Positions 46,968 through 56,658 are shown, counted from the first letter of the stretch. The stretch is 64,000 nt of DNA from Arthrobacter tumbae (GCF_016907495.1 NZ_JAFBCC010000001.1:1674001-1738000), one strand, 5' to 3'. Numbers and translations are program-made. The notes: generated by a model not told the origin, from the sequence alone.

Positions 46968-47519
46968 GTGGATTCACAAGACGTCCAGTCGGACCTCAAG
47001 CACGTTCTCTACACCAAGGAAGAGATTCAGCAGCGGGTCCAGGAACTGGCCGCGGAGATCGACCGCGATTACGCCGGCCGGGAAGTCCTCATCGTGGGTG
47101 TGCTCAAGGGCGCGGTGATGGTCATGGCTGATCTGGCACGCGCCATGCACTCGCACGTCACCATGGACTGGATGGCCGTTTCCTCCTACGGTTCGGGAAC
47201 GCAGTCCTCCGGTGTCGTCCGGATTCTCAAGGACCTCGAGACGGACCTCATGGGCAAGCACGTCCTGATCGTGGAGGACATCATCGATTCGGGGCTGACG
47301 CTGTCCTGGCTGAAGGCCAACCTGCTCTCACGCGGCCCGGCTTCGGTGGAGATCTGCACGCTGCTCCGCAAGCCCGACGCCGCGAAGGTAGCGATCGACG
47401 TGAAATACGTCGGCTATGACATTCCGAACGAGTTTGTGGTGGGCTACGGCCTTGACTTCGCCGAGAAGTACCGCAATCTCGACTTCATCGGTACTCTGGC
47501 GCCGCACGTCTACGAGTAG
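46968..47519 (+). CDS. hpt: Hypoxanthine-guanine phosphoribosyltransferase
   Basis: A 183-aa type I phosphoribosyltransferase. The PRPP motif is VLIVEDIIDSGLTLSWL and the flexible-loop segment is SSYGSGTQSSG. It salvages hypoxanthine and guanine. GTG 46968 is preferred because GGGAG (46957-46961) then lies six bases away; TTG 46965 is the alternative. It is followed by a short hairpin and then ftsH, the order seen across actinobacteria. Confidence 0.95.
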   Translation: MDSQDVQSDLKHVLYTKEEIQQRVQELAAEIDRDYAGREVLIVGVLKGAVMVMADLARAMHSHVTMDWMAVSSYGSGTQSSGVVRILKDLETDLMGKHVLIVEDIIDSGLTLSWLKANLLSRGPASVEICTLLRKPDAAKVAIDVKYVGYDIPNEFVVGYGLDFAEKYRNLDFIGTLAPHVYE

Positions 47520-47526
47520 CTCCGCC

Positions 47527-47544
47527 GGCGGGCCGTGGCCCGCC
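47527..47544 (+). terminator. Hairpin after hpt
   Basis: GGCGGGC-CGTG-GCCCGCC, a perfect seven-base GC stem eight bases past the hpt stop. There is no T run, so it could be an attenuating or 3'-end hairpin. Confidence 0.45.
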
Positions 47545-47677
47545 TGTACGCCCAGAGGGAACTTTCCACCGCGCGTGCGCGTGGATTCTGAAGAGAATGT
47601 AAAGCTGGTAGCACGTTTCGGGCGCGCCGCTCTGGGCGATCCGCAGGTGTCGGACAAGCGCTATGTGGCAGTTAATC

Positions 47678-47708
47678 AGGAGGGACAGGGCACTGCGCCC
47701 TGAGTTGA
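47678..47708 (+). promoter_or_regulatory. ftsH ribosome-binding site with intervening hairpin
   Basis: AGGAGGG (47678-47684) is 24 bases from the ATG at 47709, too far for normal use. A perfect 6-bp hairpin, CAGGGC (47686-47691), loop ACTGC, GCCCTG (47697-47702), fills that gap; if folded it leaves one base plus six, a spacing of about seven. A 40-codon upstream frame (47581-47703) ends at a TGA five bases before the ATG. Confidence 0.5.
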
Positions 47709-49814
47709 ATGAAATTGAAGAGCATTTTCAGAGGACCCATTTTCTGGATTGTGCTGGCAGTTGCCGCACTTCTGGTCATCCTGCCCTCCGTGTTCAACAG
47801 CAGCGGTGCCCGTGTGGACACAAACATCGGCCTGGAACTCCTCGAGGGTGATCAGGTGGAGCAGGCAAAAATCTACGACGGCGAGCAGCGCGTCGACCTC
47901 ACCCTGCGCGAGGACTATGAAGACCTCGGACGCAGCGTTTCCTTCTTCTTCAGCACCGCACGTGCCGAGGACGTCGTCGACGCCATCAACACCTCGGACG
48001 TGGACGGCTTCACCGACCAGCCGGTCGAGAACAACTGGTTCACCAGCATCCTCGGCCTGATCCTGCCCATCCTGATCCTCGGTGCAATCTTCTGGTTCCT
48101 GCTCAGCAGGATGCAGGGCGGCGGCTCCAAGGTGATGCAGTTCGGCAAGTCCAAAGCCAAGCTCATCAGCAAGGACATGCCCCAGGTCACGTTCAATGAC
48201 GTCGCAGGCGCCGATGAGGCAGTGGAGGAACTCCACGAGATCAAGGAATTCCTGCAGGAGCCGGCCAAGTTCCAGGCCCTCGGAGCCAAGATCCCCAAGG
48301 GCGTGCTTCTCTACGGGCCTCCCGGAACCGGTAAGACCCTCCTGGCCCGCGCCGTTGCGGGTGAAGCCGGAGTGCCGTTCTACTCGATCTCCGGATCGGA
48401 CTTCGTTGAGATGTTCGTCGGCGTGGGCGCTTCGCGGGTCCGCGACCTGTTTGAACAGGCAAAGTCCAACGCGCCGGCCATCATCTTCGTTGACGAGATC
48501 GACGCCGTCGGACGCCACCGCGGTGCCGGCGTGGGCGGCGGCAATGATGAGCGCGAGCAGACGCTGAACCAACTCCTGGTGGAAATGGACGGCTTCGACG
48601 CCAACACCAACGTCATTCTCATCGCAGCAACCAACCGCCCGGACGTACTGGACCCCGCGCTGCTGCGCCCGGGCCGCTTCGACCGCCAGATCGGCGTTGA
48701 GGCGCCGGACATGGGCGGACGCCTGCGCATCCTGCAGGTCCACTCGAAGGGCAAGCCCATGGCTCCCGGCGTCGATCTGAAGTCGGTGGCCAAGAAGACT
48801 CCGGGGTTCACCGGTGCTGACCTCGCGAACGTCCTGAATGAGGCAGCGCTGCTGACCGCCCGCTCCAACGCCCAACTCATCGACGACCGCGCCCTTGACG
48901 AGGCGATCGACCGCGTCATCGCCGGACCGCAGAAGCGCAGCCGGGTCATGAAGGAACTGGAGCGGAAAATAACGGCCTACCATGAGGGCGGCCACGCCCT
49001 CGTTGCCGCTGCCCTGCGCAACACCGATCCCGTCACTAAGGTGACCATCCTGCCGCGCGGCCGGGCGCTGGGCTACACCATGGTGCTGCCCGCGGATGAC
49101 AAGTACTCCATCACCCGCAACGAGCTGCTCGATCAGCTGGCCTACGCCATGGGCGGCCGGGTCGCGGAGGAGATCGTCTTCCACGATCCCTCGACCGGTG
49201 CGTCCAATGACATCGAGAAGGCAACCGCCACCGCCCGGAAAATGGTCACGCAATACGGGATGAGCGAGCGGATCGGTGCCGTGAAGCTGGGGCAGGGCGG
49301 TGGCGAGCCGTTCCTCGGCCGTGACATGGGCCATGAGCGCAACTACTCGGACCACATCGCCTACATCGTCGATGAGGAGGTGCGGCGGCTCGTGGACAAC
49401 GCCCATGATGAGGCGTACGCCATCCTCACCGAGAACCGCGACGTCCTGGACCGACTGGCTCTCGAACTGCTGGAACGCGAAACACTGAACCAGGCCGAGA
49501 TCGCCCAGGTCTTCACCGACATCCGCAAGCGCGACGCCCGCAGCATCTGGCTCTCGAAGGACAGCCGGCCCGTGCACTCCCTGCCTCCCGTGGTCTCCGC
49601 CAAGGAGCGCCAGGAGGCGGAGGCAGCCGGAGAACCTGACCCTGAGAGCGTTTCACCGCAGGATCAGATCGCCGATGCCAACTTGCCGAGCGGCTTCGAC
49701 GTCACGGGCGACGCCCTGCCGGAGCCGGAGACCGAGCCGGATGACAAGGGCGGGACAACCGGGAACACCGGAGGTAATGACCAGGACGGGCACGCACAGC
49801 CGCGTAACCACTAG
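47709..49814 (+). CDS. ftsH: ATP-dependent zinc metalloprotease FtsH
   Basis: A 701-aa membrane AAA+ protease. Two membrane segments (about 8-28 and 115-135) flank an extracytoplasmic domain. Walker A is GPPGTGKT at 203-210, Walker [12 protein letters not shown], the second region of homology [21 protein letters not shown], and the zinc site is His425-Glu426-x-x-His429. It degrades membrane and short-lived cytoplasmic proteins. The last 60 residues are acidic and low complexity. ATG 47709 is the first start in frame (a TGA precedes it). Confidence 0.97.
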   Translation: MKLKSIFRGPIFWIVLAVAALLVILPSVFNSSGARVDTNIGLELLEGDQVEQAKIYDGEQRVDLTLREDYEDLGRSVSFFFSTARAEDVVDAINTSDVDGFTDQPVENNWFTSILGLILPILILGAIFWFLLSRMQGGGSKVMQFGKSKAKLISKDMPQVTFNDVAGADEAVEELHEIKEFLQEPAKFQALGAKIPKGVLLYGPPGTGKTLLARAVAGEAGVPFYSISGSDFVEMFVGVGASRVRDLFEQAKSNAPAIIFVDEIDAVGRHRGAGVGGGNDEREQTLNQLLVEMDGFDANTNVILIAATNRPDVLDPALLRPGRFDRQIGVEAPDMGGRLRILQVHSKGKPMAPGVDLKSVAKKTPGFTGADLANVLNEAALLTARSNAQLIDDRALDEAIDRVIAGPQKRSRVMKELERKITAYHEGGHALVAAALRNTDPVTKVTILPRGRALGYTMVLPADDKYSITRNELLDQLAYAMGGRVAEEIVFHDPSTGASNDIEKATATARKMVTQYGMSERIGAVKLGQGGGEPFLGRDMGHERNYSDHIAYIVDEEVRRLVDNAHDEAYAILTENRDVLDRLALELLERETLNQAEIAQVFTDIRKRDARSIWLSKDSRPVHSLPPVVSAKERQEAEAAGEPDPESVSPQDQIADANLPSGFDVTGDALPEPETEPDDKGGTTGNTGGNDQDGHAQPRNH

Positions 49815-49837
49815 CAGGGCGGCCACAGGGGCCGGGA

Positions 49838-49843
49838 TAGGAT
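49838..49843 (+). promoter_or_regulatory. Leaderless-type -10 (TAGGAT) for folE
   Basis: TAGGAT lies seven bases before the GTG at 49851, suggesting an own promoter for the folate operon in addition to read-through from ftsH. Confidence 0.5.
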
Positions 49844-49850
49844 TCTTGGC

Positions 49851-50468
49851 GTGACCGATTTTGACGATCAGATGATTGATGTCGCCCTGGCGGCCAGTGG
49901 TTCAACGGTGGACCAGCCGAGAATCGAGCGGGCAGTCCGCGAGATCCTTGCCGCTATCGGTGATGATCCGGACAGGGACGGCCTGCTGGAGACACCCAAG
50001 CGGGTTGCCCGGGCGTACGCGGAGTTCTTCGCGGGCCTCCACCAGCACCCCAGGGATGTCCTCTCAACCACCTTTGACCTGGACCACGAAGAGCTTGTCC
50101 TCGTCAAGGACATCCCCTTTTACTCAACGTGCGAGCACCACCTCGTGCCGTTTCACGGATCAGCGCATATCGGGTACATTCCCTCAGACGACGGAAAAAT
50201 CACGGGCCTGAGCAAATTGGCGCGGCTGGTGGAGATTTACGCGCGGCGTCCGCAGGTGCAGGAACGCCTCACCACACAGATCGTCGATGCGATGATGGAG
50301 CACCTGCAGCCAAAGGGTGCCATTGTGGTCATCGAATGTGAGCACCTGTGCATGTCGATGCGCGGTATCCGCAAGCCGGGGGCCAAGACGGTCACCTCAG
50401 CAGTGCGCGGACAGGTGCGGGACGCCGCCACACGCGCCGAGGCCATGAGCCTGATACTTGGAAGATAG
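49851..50468 (+). CDS. folE: GTP cyclohydrolase I
   Basis: A 205-aa type IA enzyme that makes dihydroneopterin triphosphate from GTP, the first step of folate synthesis. Zinc ligands are in [10 protein letters not shown] and [12 protein letters not shown], and [12 protein letters not shown] is the conserved block. It is the first gene of the folate run and has a -10-like TAGGAT just upstream. It is separated from folP by 14 bases. Confidence 0.97.
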   Translation: MTDFDDQMIDVALAASGSTVDQPRIERAVREILAAIGDDPDRDGLLETPKRVARAYAEFFAGLHQHPRDVLSTTFDLDHEELVLVKDIPFYSTCEHHLVPFHGSAHIGYIPSDDGKITGLSKLARLVEIYARRPQVQERLTTQIVDAMMEHLQPKGAIVVIECEHLCMSMRGIRKPGAKTVTSAVRGQVRDAATRAEAMSLILGR

Positions 50469-50482
50469 GACACAGCAACTTT

Positions 50483-51388
50483 ATGGATTCACTCGCGGCA
50501 GCCCCAGGAACCGGACCGGCGACCTCTCCCATCCCCGTCCTGCGGCCAACCCGGGTTCGCAAGTCCTTCACGGACCTGCCCACCGACCGGGCGCTGGTGA
50601 TGGGAATCCTGAACGTCACCCCTGACTCCTTCAGTGACGGCGGCAAGTTCGCCACGGCGGACGACGCCATTGCTGAAGGGCTCCGCATGCACTACGCGGG
50701 AGCAGACATCGTGGACGTCGGCGGAGAGTCCACCCGCCCCAACGCCGACCGCATCACGGTGGAGGATGAGCAGAAGCGCATCATCCCCGTTGTGGAGGCA
50801 CTGGTGAAAGCCGGTGCGCTGGTCAGCGTCGACACCATGCATGCCTCCACGGCCGCCAAAGCGATCGACGCGGGCGCCGCCATCGTCAACGACGTGTCCG
50901 GATTGGACTTCGACCCCGCCATGCCGGCGCTGATCGCTGAACGCGGCGTCCATTACGTCCTGATGCACCAGCGGGGCAATCCGCAGACAATGGATTCCCT
51001 CGCGGACTATGACGACGTCGTCGAGGACGTCATCTCCGAGCTCACGGGAATCCGGGACACGCTCTACGCCGCCGGTGTGGCCCCGGAACAGATCATCCTG
51101 GATCCCGGTATCGGCTTCGCCAAGAAGGAAGACCACAACTGGGCACTGCTGCGCGCACTGGATCGATTCGAGGTGCTCGGGCACCGCATCCTGGTGGGCG
51201 CCTCCCGCAAGCGGTTCCTCGGAACGCTGCTCAGCGTTGCGGGCAAGGCGGCAGCGCCCGCTGAACGCGGGGACGCCAGTGTCGCGGTCTCCGCCCTCGC
51301 TGCTGCGCACGGCGCCTGGTGCGTCCGCGTGCATGACGTGGCACCGAGCCTGGATGCGGTCAAGGTCGCCGCAGCCTGGACCAGGTAG
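50483..51388 (+). CDS. folP: Dihydropteroate synthase
   Basis: A 301-aa enzyme that condenses hydroxymethyl-dihydropterin pyrophosphate with p-aminobenzoate. Both family blocks are plain: MGILNVTPDSFSDGG and ADIVDVGGESTRPNA; the DPGIGFAKK loop and the C-terminal GASRKRFLG follow. About 35 residues precede the barrel. ATG 50483 is used; the longer frame runs into folE. It is the target of sulfonamides in general, but no resistance feature is evident. Confidence 0.96.
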   Translation: MDSLAAAPGTGPATSPIPVLRPTRVRKSFTDLPTDRALVMGILNVTPDSFSDGGKFATADDAIAEGLRMHYAGADIVDVGGESTRPNADRITVEDEQKRIIPVVEALVKAGALVSVDTMHASTAAKAIDAGAAIVNDVSGLDFDPAMPALIAERGVHYVLMHQRGNPQTMDSLADYDDVVEDVISELTGIRDTLYAAGVAPEQIILDPGIGFAKKEDHNWALLRALDRFEVLGHRILVGASRKRFLGTLLSVAGKAAAPAERGDASVAVSALAAAHGAWCVRVHDVAPSLDAVKVAAAWTR

Positions 51389-51395
51389 GCGGATC

Positions 51396-51779
51396 ATGAC
51401 ACACAGTCTCCCCGCCCAGCGGGACAGGATCACACTGACGGGGATAACCGCCGTCGGGCACCACGGGGTCTTCGAGCATGAGCGCCGGGACGGCCAGCCG
51501 TTCGTCGTCGACGTCGTGCTTCACCTCGATCTGCGGCCGGCGGGCCAGAGCGATGACCTCACGCGCACCGCGCACTACGGCGAACTCGCCGAACAGGTCA
51601 CGGAACTCATTACGGGTGATCCCCTGAACCTGATTGAGGCACTCGCTGAGCGCCTTGCCTCCTCCATCCTTTCCTCCTTCCCTGTGGACGCCGTTGAGGT
51701 CACCGTGCACAAACCCAAGGCGCCCATAGAAGTGCCGTTCGGCGATGTGGCCGTCTCTATCTACCGGGAGCGCACATGA
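51396..51779 (+). CDS. folB: Dihydroneopterin aldolase
   Basis: A 127-aa enzyme that splits dihydroneopterin to hydroxymethyl-dihydropterin and glycolaldehyde. GITAVGHHGVFEHERRDGQPF and the C-terminal HKPKAPIEVPFGDVAVSIYR are typical. Its stop overlaps the folK ATG (ATGA), so the two consecutive pathway enzymes are made together. Confidence 0.94.
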   Translation: MTHSLPAQRDRITLTGITAVGHHGVFEHERRDGQPFVVDVVLHLDLRPAGQSDDLTRTAHYGELAEQVTELITGDPLNLIEALAERLASSILSSFPVDAVEVTVHKPKAPIEVPFGDVAVSIYRERT

Positions 51780-52270
51780 GCGGGACCGTGCGCTCCATCC
51801 TCGCGCTGGGCAGCAACCTCGGCGAAAGCCGCGACACCCTGTCCCTTGCCGTCGCTGACCTCGTTGACTCCACGAACGTGCGGTTGCGTGAAGTGTCGCC
51901 GATCGTGCAGACGAAGGCCGTCGGCGGCCCGGAGCAGCCGGACTACCTCAACATGGTCATCGAAATTGAAACCACCCTGGGGCCATATGAGTTGCTTGAG
52001 CACTGCCAGGCCGTTGAGAACAAGCACCACCGGGTCCGTGCCGAGCGGTGGGGGCCGCGCACTCTCGACGTCGACATCATCACCTACGGCGATCTCGTCT
52101 CGGATGATGAAAAGCTGACCCTGCCGCATCCCCGCGCAGCAGAGCGCGCCTTCGTCCTGCAGCCCTGGGCGTGGATGGACGGAACAGCTACGCTGTCGGG
52201 GCGCCCGGTCGCCGAGCTTGTCCAACAAGCGGAAGACCTCCCCGGCCTCGTACCGTTCGAGGGGGCCTAG
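51776..52270 (+). CDS. folK: 2-amino-4-hydroxy-6-hydroxymethyldihydropteridine pyrophosphokinase
   Basis: A 164-aa HPPK. Motifs: LALGSNLGESRD at the N-terminus and ERWGPRTLDVDIITYG, with the two Asp that bind magnesium and ATP. It pyrophosphorylates the pterin for FolP. ATGA overlap with folB. DUF3180 starts seven bases after its stop. Confidence 0.96.
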   Translation: MSGTVRSILALGSNLGESRDTLSLAVADLVDSTNVRLREVSPIVQTKAVGGPEQPDYLNMVIEIETTLGPYELLEHCQAVENKHHRVRAERWGPRTLDVDIITYGDLVSDDEKLTLPHPRAAERAFVLQPWAWMDGTATLSGRPVAELVQQAEDLPGLVPFEGA

Positions 52271-52277
52271 CAGACCC

Positions 52278-52769
52278 GTGGGATCAATCCGCATCGGTTG
52301 GCTGGTTCTGATCGGTCTGGTGTTCGGCGCCGCCGGGTGGCTGGTCAACTGGTGGGCTACCCGGAACGGATACCCCACCCCGTCGCTGCCGCTGAGCTCC
52401 CTCCTGACCATTGCCGTCGTCGTCGCGGTGACGCTTGTCTTCGGGCTCCGGGTGAGGCGCTGGCGCGCCGGCAACCGCAAGCGGGTCCTCGACCCGATCC
52501 TGGCGGCACGCACGGTCGTGCTCGCGCAAGCCACTGCCTATGCCGGAGCCCTGACAACCGGCTGGCACGCGGGGATCCTCGCGGACCAGCTGACCCTGGT
52601 GGGCGTCCGCAGCAATCTCGGTCCGTTATGGGGCTCGCTGGCCGTGATCGCCGGTGGCATAGTCATGATTGCAGTCGGGCTGATCGTGGAGAGCTTCTGC
52701 AGGCTTCCACCGGATGATGAGGCCGGATCCGACACGACACGCGAGAGCGGCGAGGGGGAGTATGCGTAG
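52278..52769 (+). CDS. DUF3180 family membrane protein
   Basis: A 163-aa protein with four hydrophobic segments (GWLVLIGLVFGAAGWLVNWW, SSLLTIAVVVAVTLVFG, ATAYAGALTTGWHAGIL, SLAVIAGGIVMIAVGLIVE). DUF3180 proteins occur at this place in many actinobacterial folate operons (Rv3605c-like) and have no known function. GTG 52278 is chosen since the frame upstream is within folK. The next gene overlaps by eight bases. Confidence 0.87.
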   Translation: MGSIRIGWLVLIGLVFGAAGWLVNWWATRNGYPTPSLPLSSLLTIAVVVAVTLVFGLRVRRWRAGNRKRVLDPILAARTVVLAQATAYAGALTTGWHAGILADQLTLVGVRSNLGPLWGSLAVIAGGIVMIAVGLIVESFCRLPPDDEAGSDTTRESGEGEYA

Positions 52770-53274
52770 GGAACCGATAGACCCGGCAGGAATCGAGTGG
52801 ACACGGGTGTCACCCAAATACCTCAGGGTCCGCCTTGTCGGGTGGGCGATCGGCAGCCTCATCTTCCTGGTGATCTTCTCCGTTCCGCTCGTCCTGTTGC
52901 TGACGGGAGTGTTGCCCCGCTTCCCGTTCCTGCTCGCGTGGCTGCTGCCCGCCGTCGTCGTCCTGTTTGCCGGGTGGCGTGGACTCCTGCTGCCCCGTCA
53001 GGTGCGCGCGATCGGGTACGCAGAGCGCAACGAGGACCTGCTGGTCCGGCAGGGCCTCTTCTTCCAGCGCACCATGGTGGTGCCCTATGGCCGGATGCAG
53101 TATGTCGACGTCGCGGTAGGGCCGATTGAACGCGCCCTCGGCCTGTGTACGCTCAAGCTGCACACGGCTTCGCCGGGCACCAACGCCGAGATTCCCGGGC
53201 TTCCTTCCAGCGAGGGAGCACGGCTGCGTGAACAGCTATCGGCCCGCGGTGAAGCGAAGCTGGCAGGGCTGTGA
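52762..53274 (+). CDS. PH domain-containing membrane protein (YdbS-like)
   Basis: A 170-aa protein with two membrane segments (about 28-50 and 54-75) followed by a bacterial PH (bPH2/DUF304) domain with QGLFFQRTMVVPYGRMQYVDVAVGPIERALGLCTLKLHT. This is the YdbS-type partner of the larger YdbT-type protein next door. The pair are inner-membrane proteins of unsettled function. It overlaps the DUF3180 gene by eight bases and the next gene by four. Confidence 0.88.
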   Translation: MRREPIDPAGIEWTRVSPKYLRVRLVGWAIGSLIFLVIFSVPLVLLLTGVLPRFPFLLAWLLPAVVVLFAGWRGLLLPRQVRAIGYAERNEDLLVRQGLFFQRTMVVPYGRMQYVDVAVGPIERALGLCTLKLHTASPGTNAEIPGLPSSEGARLREQLSARGEAKLAGL

Positions 53275-54812
53275 CCGGCCCCGTATCTGACCCGGTGATG
53301 CTCTCCGCCTCTCCCGAAGAATGGAAGCGCGTCCACATCATCTCGCCGCTGGTCCGCGGCTGGATTGCCATTGCTGCGCTGATCTTTTTCGGCGGCCGCG
53401 ACTGGTTCGAGGGATTCCTGACCGGAGAACCGGGAGGAGGCTTCCGGGGAGATGCCGTAGGCAGCCTGCCTCTTGCCATTGCTATCGTCGTCGGCGTCGT
53501 GCTGCTGATAGCGGGCGGGTTCTTCCTGTCCTGGTACTACACGCGCTACCAGGTGACCGAGGAGCACGTCCGGGTCAACTCGGGGGTGATCTTCCGCCAG
53601 CACCGGCAGGCGCGGCTGGACCGGGTGCAGGCCATCGACGTCGTCCAGCCGTTCCTTGCCCGGCTGTTCGGGCTCGCGGAGCTCAAGTTCGACGTGGCCG
53701 ACGCCGGCGAATCAGCCGTACGGCTCTCCTTCCTGAAACTGGGCGAGGCGCAGAAACTGCGCGCAACCATTCTGGCGCGGGCGGCCGGCGTCGTCATGGA
53801 TCCAGAGCACCCGCAGGACATTCCCGAGGCACCCGAACGGGAGGTCCTTGCCCTCACGCCCGCCCGCGTATTGGGCGCCGCGGCGCTGTCCGGGAACACC
53901 GTGGCGGTGGTGCTCGGCCTGATCGGTGTGGTGGTCTTTGCCTTCATCCTTGAGACCGGCGCGCTGCTGGCGGCTTTCGTTCCGATCCTCATCGGCGTGG
54001 TCAGCGGCTACTGGAACGTGTTGAACACGGGGTTCAACTTCCGTGCAGCCATTTCGCCGGACGGTATTCGCATCCGCTACGGCCTTCTGGACACCCGCAC
54101 CCAGACGGTGCCGCCCGGGCGGGTGCAGGCAGTCGGCGTTGTGCAGTCGCCGCTGTGGCGCCTGAAGGGCTGGTACAAGGTCACCGTGAATGTGGCTGGC
54201 TACGGCGCGTCCGCCACCGGAGAGGCCCAGGCACGCGCCACTCTCCTTCCGGTGGGAACCCTTGATGAGGTTCTTCAGGTGATCGCGCTGGTGCTTCCTG
54301 ATCCGGGAACGGACTCGCCCGTCGAGGTGTTCTCGGCAGGCCTGTCAGGCCGGGATTCCGACGCCGGATTCATCACCACCCCGCGGCGTGCTCGACTCAT
54401 TGCTCCGCTCGCCTGGCGGCGCAACGGGGTGGCCGTTACCGACACCGCGCTGCTGGCCCGCTCGGGTGCGTGGTGGCGGCAGGTCGCCGTCGTACCCCAT
54501 GAGCGCACGCAGTCCCTGGCCCTCCATCAGGGGCCCTTGGCGCGCCGCTTCGGGGTTGCGGACCTCATCCTGCACACCACTCCGGGCCCCGTATCCCCCC
54601 GCGTTCGCCAGATCCCTGAAGCGGAAGCCTGGCGGCTGTTCTCCGAACAGGCCGGACGGGCGGCCGACGCCCGCCGCCGCAGCGGTCCCGAGCAGTGGAT
54701 GCGGCCCGTTCCGGTGCAGGAGCCGGCGGAGGAGACGGGTGCGGCTACCGATGCCGCCGTCATGCCGGCACCGCCCTCCTATCTGGAAGATCCACACCAT
54801 GAGCGTTCCTGA
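53271..54812 (+). CDS. PH domain-containing membrane protein (YdbT-like, several bPH2 domains)
   Basis: A 513-aa protein with membrane segments near 28-45, 65-88, 203-225 and 230-250 and repeated bacterial PH domains: VTEEHVRVNSGVIFRQHRQARLDRVQAIDVVQPFLARLFG, IRIRYGLLDTRTQTVPPGRVQAVGVVQSPLW, and a third C-terminal unit with WWRQVAVVPHERTQSLALHQGPLARRFG. It would act with the YdbS-like protein. GTG 53271 overlaps the previous gene, and the next gene starts inside it. Confidence 0.87.
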   Translation: MTGPVSDPVMLSASPEEWKRVHIISPLVRGWIAIAALIFFGGRDWFEGFLTGEPGGGFRGDAVGSLPLAIAIVVGVVLLIAGGFFLSWYYTRYQVTEEHVRVNSGVIFRQHRQARLDRVQAIDVVQPFLARLFGLAELKFDVADAGESAVRLSFLKLGEAQKLRATILARAAGVVMDPEHPQDIPEAPEREVLALTPARVLGAAALSGNTVAVVLGLIGVVVFAFILETGALLAAFVPILIGVVSGYWNVLNTGFNFRAAISPDGIRIRYGLLDTRTQTVPPGRVQAVGVVQSPLWRLKGWYKVTVNVAGYGASATGEAQARATLLPVGTLDEVLQVIALVLPDPGTDSPVEVFSAGLSGRDSDAGFITTPRRARLIAPLAWRRNGVAVTDTALLARSGAWWRQVAVVPHERTQSLALHQGPLARRFGVADLILHTTPGPVSPRVRQIPEAEAWRLFSEQAGRAADARRRSGPEQWMRPVPVQEPAEETGAATDAAVMPAPPSYLEDPHHERS

Positions 54813-55731
54813 GCATCCGGTCCGTCCCGGAGGTCCGCGCCGGAAACCCGGGAGGCTCGGGGTCGGAGTGATCGGCGCCGGCAGGGTCGGTGCCGTCCTT
54901 GGTGCTGCGCTGCGCGCGGCTGAACACGCCGTCGTCGGAGTTTCCGCTGTTTCCGAAGCAAGCAGGGAGCGCGCCGAGAACCTCCTGCCCGGGGTCCCGG
55001 TGCTTGGGATCGAGCAGATCGTGGAACGGGCGGAGCTTGTCCTGCTGGCAGTGCCCGACGACGCCCTGCCGGACCTCGTCTCCGGCCTCGCCGCCGTGAA
55101 TGCCTGGCAACCCGGGCAACTCGTCGCCCACACATCGGGCCGTTATGGAACGGCGGTCCTGGAGCCCGCGCGCAGGCTTGGCGCCATCCCGCTCGCGCTG
55201 CACCCGGCGATGACGTTCACCGGCATGAGCCTGGACCTCACGCGCCTGCCCGACTGCACCTTCGGCGTTACCGCGCCCACCGCCGTCCTTCCCGTGGCGC
55301 AGGCACTGGTGGTGGAGATGGGCGCCGAGCCCGTTGTCATCGAGGAGGAGGACCGCGTCCTTTACCACGCGGCGCTTGCGCACGCATCCAATCACCTGGT
55401 CACCCTCGCCGCGCAGTCAACCCAACTGCTCGGCAGCATCGGTGTGGAGCGGCCGGACCGGATGCTCGGGCCGCTGATGCGTGCCTCACTTGAGAACGCG
55501 CTCGCTGCAGGTGAGGGTGCGCTGACGGGACCGGTTGCCCGAGGTGACACCGGAACGGTCGCGGCCCACGCGGCTGCCCTCGCCGGCGCGCCGGACGACA
55601 TCTCCGGTGCCTACGGCCGGCTGGCCGCGGTGACCGCCTCGCGCGCACTTGAGCGCGGTCTCCTGACGCCGGAACAGGTACGCGCAATCACGGACGCGCT
55701 CGCGGCGCCCGGAAAGGAAGGAAACGAATGA
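54799..55731 (+). CDS. Rossmann-fold DUF2520 protein (candidate ketopantoate reductase-like)
   Basis: A 310-aa NAD(P)-binding protein: [21 protein letters not shown] is the Rossmann loop, [15 protein letters not shown] follows, and the C-terminal helical DUF2520 domain resembles that of 6-phosphogluconate dehydrogenase-like enzymes. It is the Rv3603c type, which sits next to panC. The ketopantoate reductase role is a hypothesis from context. ATG 54799 overlaps the PH gene by 14 bases; its stop overlaps panC (ATGA). Confidence 0.86.
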   Translation: MSVPEHPVRPGGPRRKPGRLGVGVIGAGRVGAVLGAALRAAEHAVVGVSAVSEASRERAENLLPGVPVLGIEQIVERAELVLLAVPDDALPDLVSGLAAVNAWQPGQLVAHTSGRYGTAVLEPARRLGAIPLALHPAMTFTGMSLDLTRLPDCTFGVTAPTAVLPVAQALVVEMGAEPVVIEEEDRVLYHAALAHASNHLVTLAAQSTQLLGSIGVERPDRMLGPLMRASLENALAAGEGALTGPVARGDTGTVAAHAAALAGAPDDISGAYGRLAAVTASRALERGLLTPEQVRAITDALAAPGKEGNE

Positions 55732-56639
55732 GTCCCCGGGTTCTCACCACTACGGCAGAGCTGCGTGCCGCGCTCATCGAACAGCTGGCCGCTGCAGGTC
55801 CCGGCCCCGTCAGCCTGGGACTCGTTCCCACCATGGGCGCACTCCATGAGGGCCACGCCGCACTTGCCCGTGCAGCGCGGAAAGAGAACGACGTCGTTGT
55901 TGCCAGCATCTTCGTGAATCCCCTCCAGTTCGGTGACCCGGCAGACCTTGACCGGTACCCACGAACGCTGGAGGCCGACGTAGAGATCCTGGGGGACTGC
56001 GGCGTCGACCTGGTGTTCGTGCCTTCCCGGGAGGAGGTGTATCCGGGCGGCGAACCGCTGGTCCGGCTCTCCGCGGGACGCCTCGGCGAGAAGCTTGAGG
56101 GTGAATTCCGGCCGGGACACTTCGACGGAATGCTCACCGTCGTCGCCAAGCTGCTGCATCTGGCCTGGCCCGCCGCCGACGCTGCGTATCGTGCCTATTT
56201 CGGGCAAAAGGACGCACAGCAGTTGGTGCTGATCCGCCGGATGGCGCGCGATCTCAGCTTCTCGGCGGACATCCGTGCGGTACCTACCGTCCGGTCTCCC
56301 GACGGGCTCGCGCTCTCGAGCCGGAACCGGTTCCTCAAGGCGGAGGAGTCGGAGGCGGCCCTCGTCCTGTCCCGGGCGTTGCGCCTGCTGGCGGAGCGGG
56401 CTGTCCGCTGTGAACCGCTGGACCTGGAATCCGCCGTCGCACTGATCGAAAGCCAGCCGCTCGTGAAGCTGGAGTATTTCGAGGTGGTGGACCCGGAGAC
56501 CCTGGAGCCGCTGGCCTTCAACTGCCGCGAGACTCCCTTCGCAGGGGAGGGGCTCGCGCTGGTCGCCGCACGGGTGGGCAGCGTCAGGCTCATCGACAAT
56601 CAACCGCTGCAGGCGGACCCGGCGGGCACGCGGGGCTGA
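55728..56639 (+). CDS. panC: Pantothenate synthetase
   Basis: A 303-aa adenylating enzyme that joins pantoate and beta-alanine. Motifs: [14 protein letters not shown] (nucleotide binding, HxGH), [18 protein letters not shown] and the [12 protein letters not shown]-like loop. It is coupled by ATGA to the DUF2520 gene. No panB, panD or coaX gene appears before lysS, unlike the mycobacterial layout. Confidence 0.96.
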   Translation: MSPRVLTTTAELRAALIEQLAAAGPGPVSLGLVPTMGALHEGHAALARAARKENDVVVASIFVNPLQFGDPADLDRYPRTLEADVEILGDCGVDLVFVPSREEVYPGGEPLVRLSAGRLGEKLEGEFRPGHFDGMLTVVAKLLHLAWPAADAAYRAYFGQKDAQQLVLIRRMARDLSFSADIRAVPTVRSPDGLALSSRNRFLKAEESEAALVLSRALRLLAERAVRCEPLDLESAVALIESQPLVKLEYFEVVDPETLEPLAFNCRETPFAGEGLALVAARVGSVRLIDNQPLQADPAGTRG

Positions 56640-56644
56640 ACCGG

Positions 56645-56650
56645 TAACCT
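56645..56650 (+). promoter_or_regulatory. Leaderless-type -10 (TAACCT) for lysS
   Basis: TAACCT ends eight bases before the GTG at 56659. Confidence 0.5.
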
Positions 56651-56658
56651 TAGATACC

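Noticed and set aside
47581..47703. Upstream frame before ftsH as a protein gene
   Set aside because: Its third codon positions are less GC-rich than those of real genes here and it lacks a Shine-Dalgarno, so I do not list it as a CDS. It is kept only as part of the ftsH leader finding.
47676..49577. 633-codon minus-strand open frame opposite ftsH
   Set aside because: Antisense shadow of ftsH; long open frames opposite GC-rich genes are expected. No recognisable motif or start signal.
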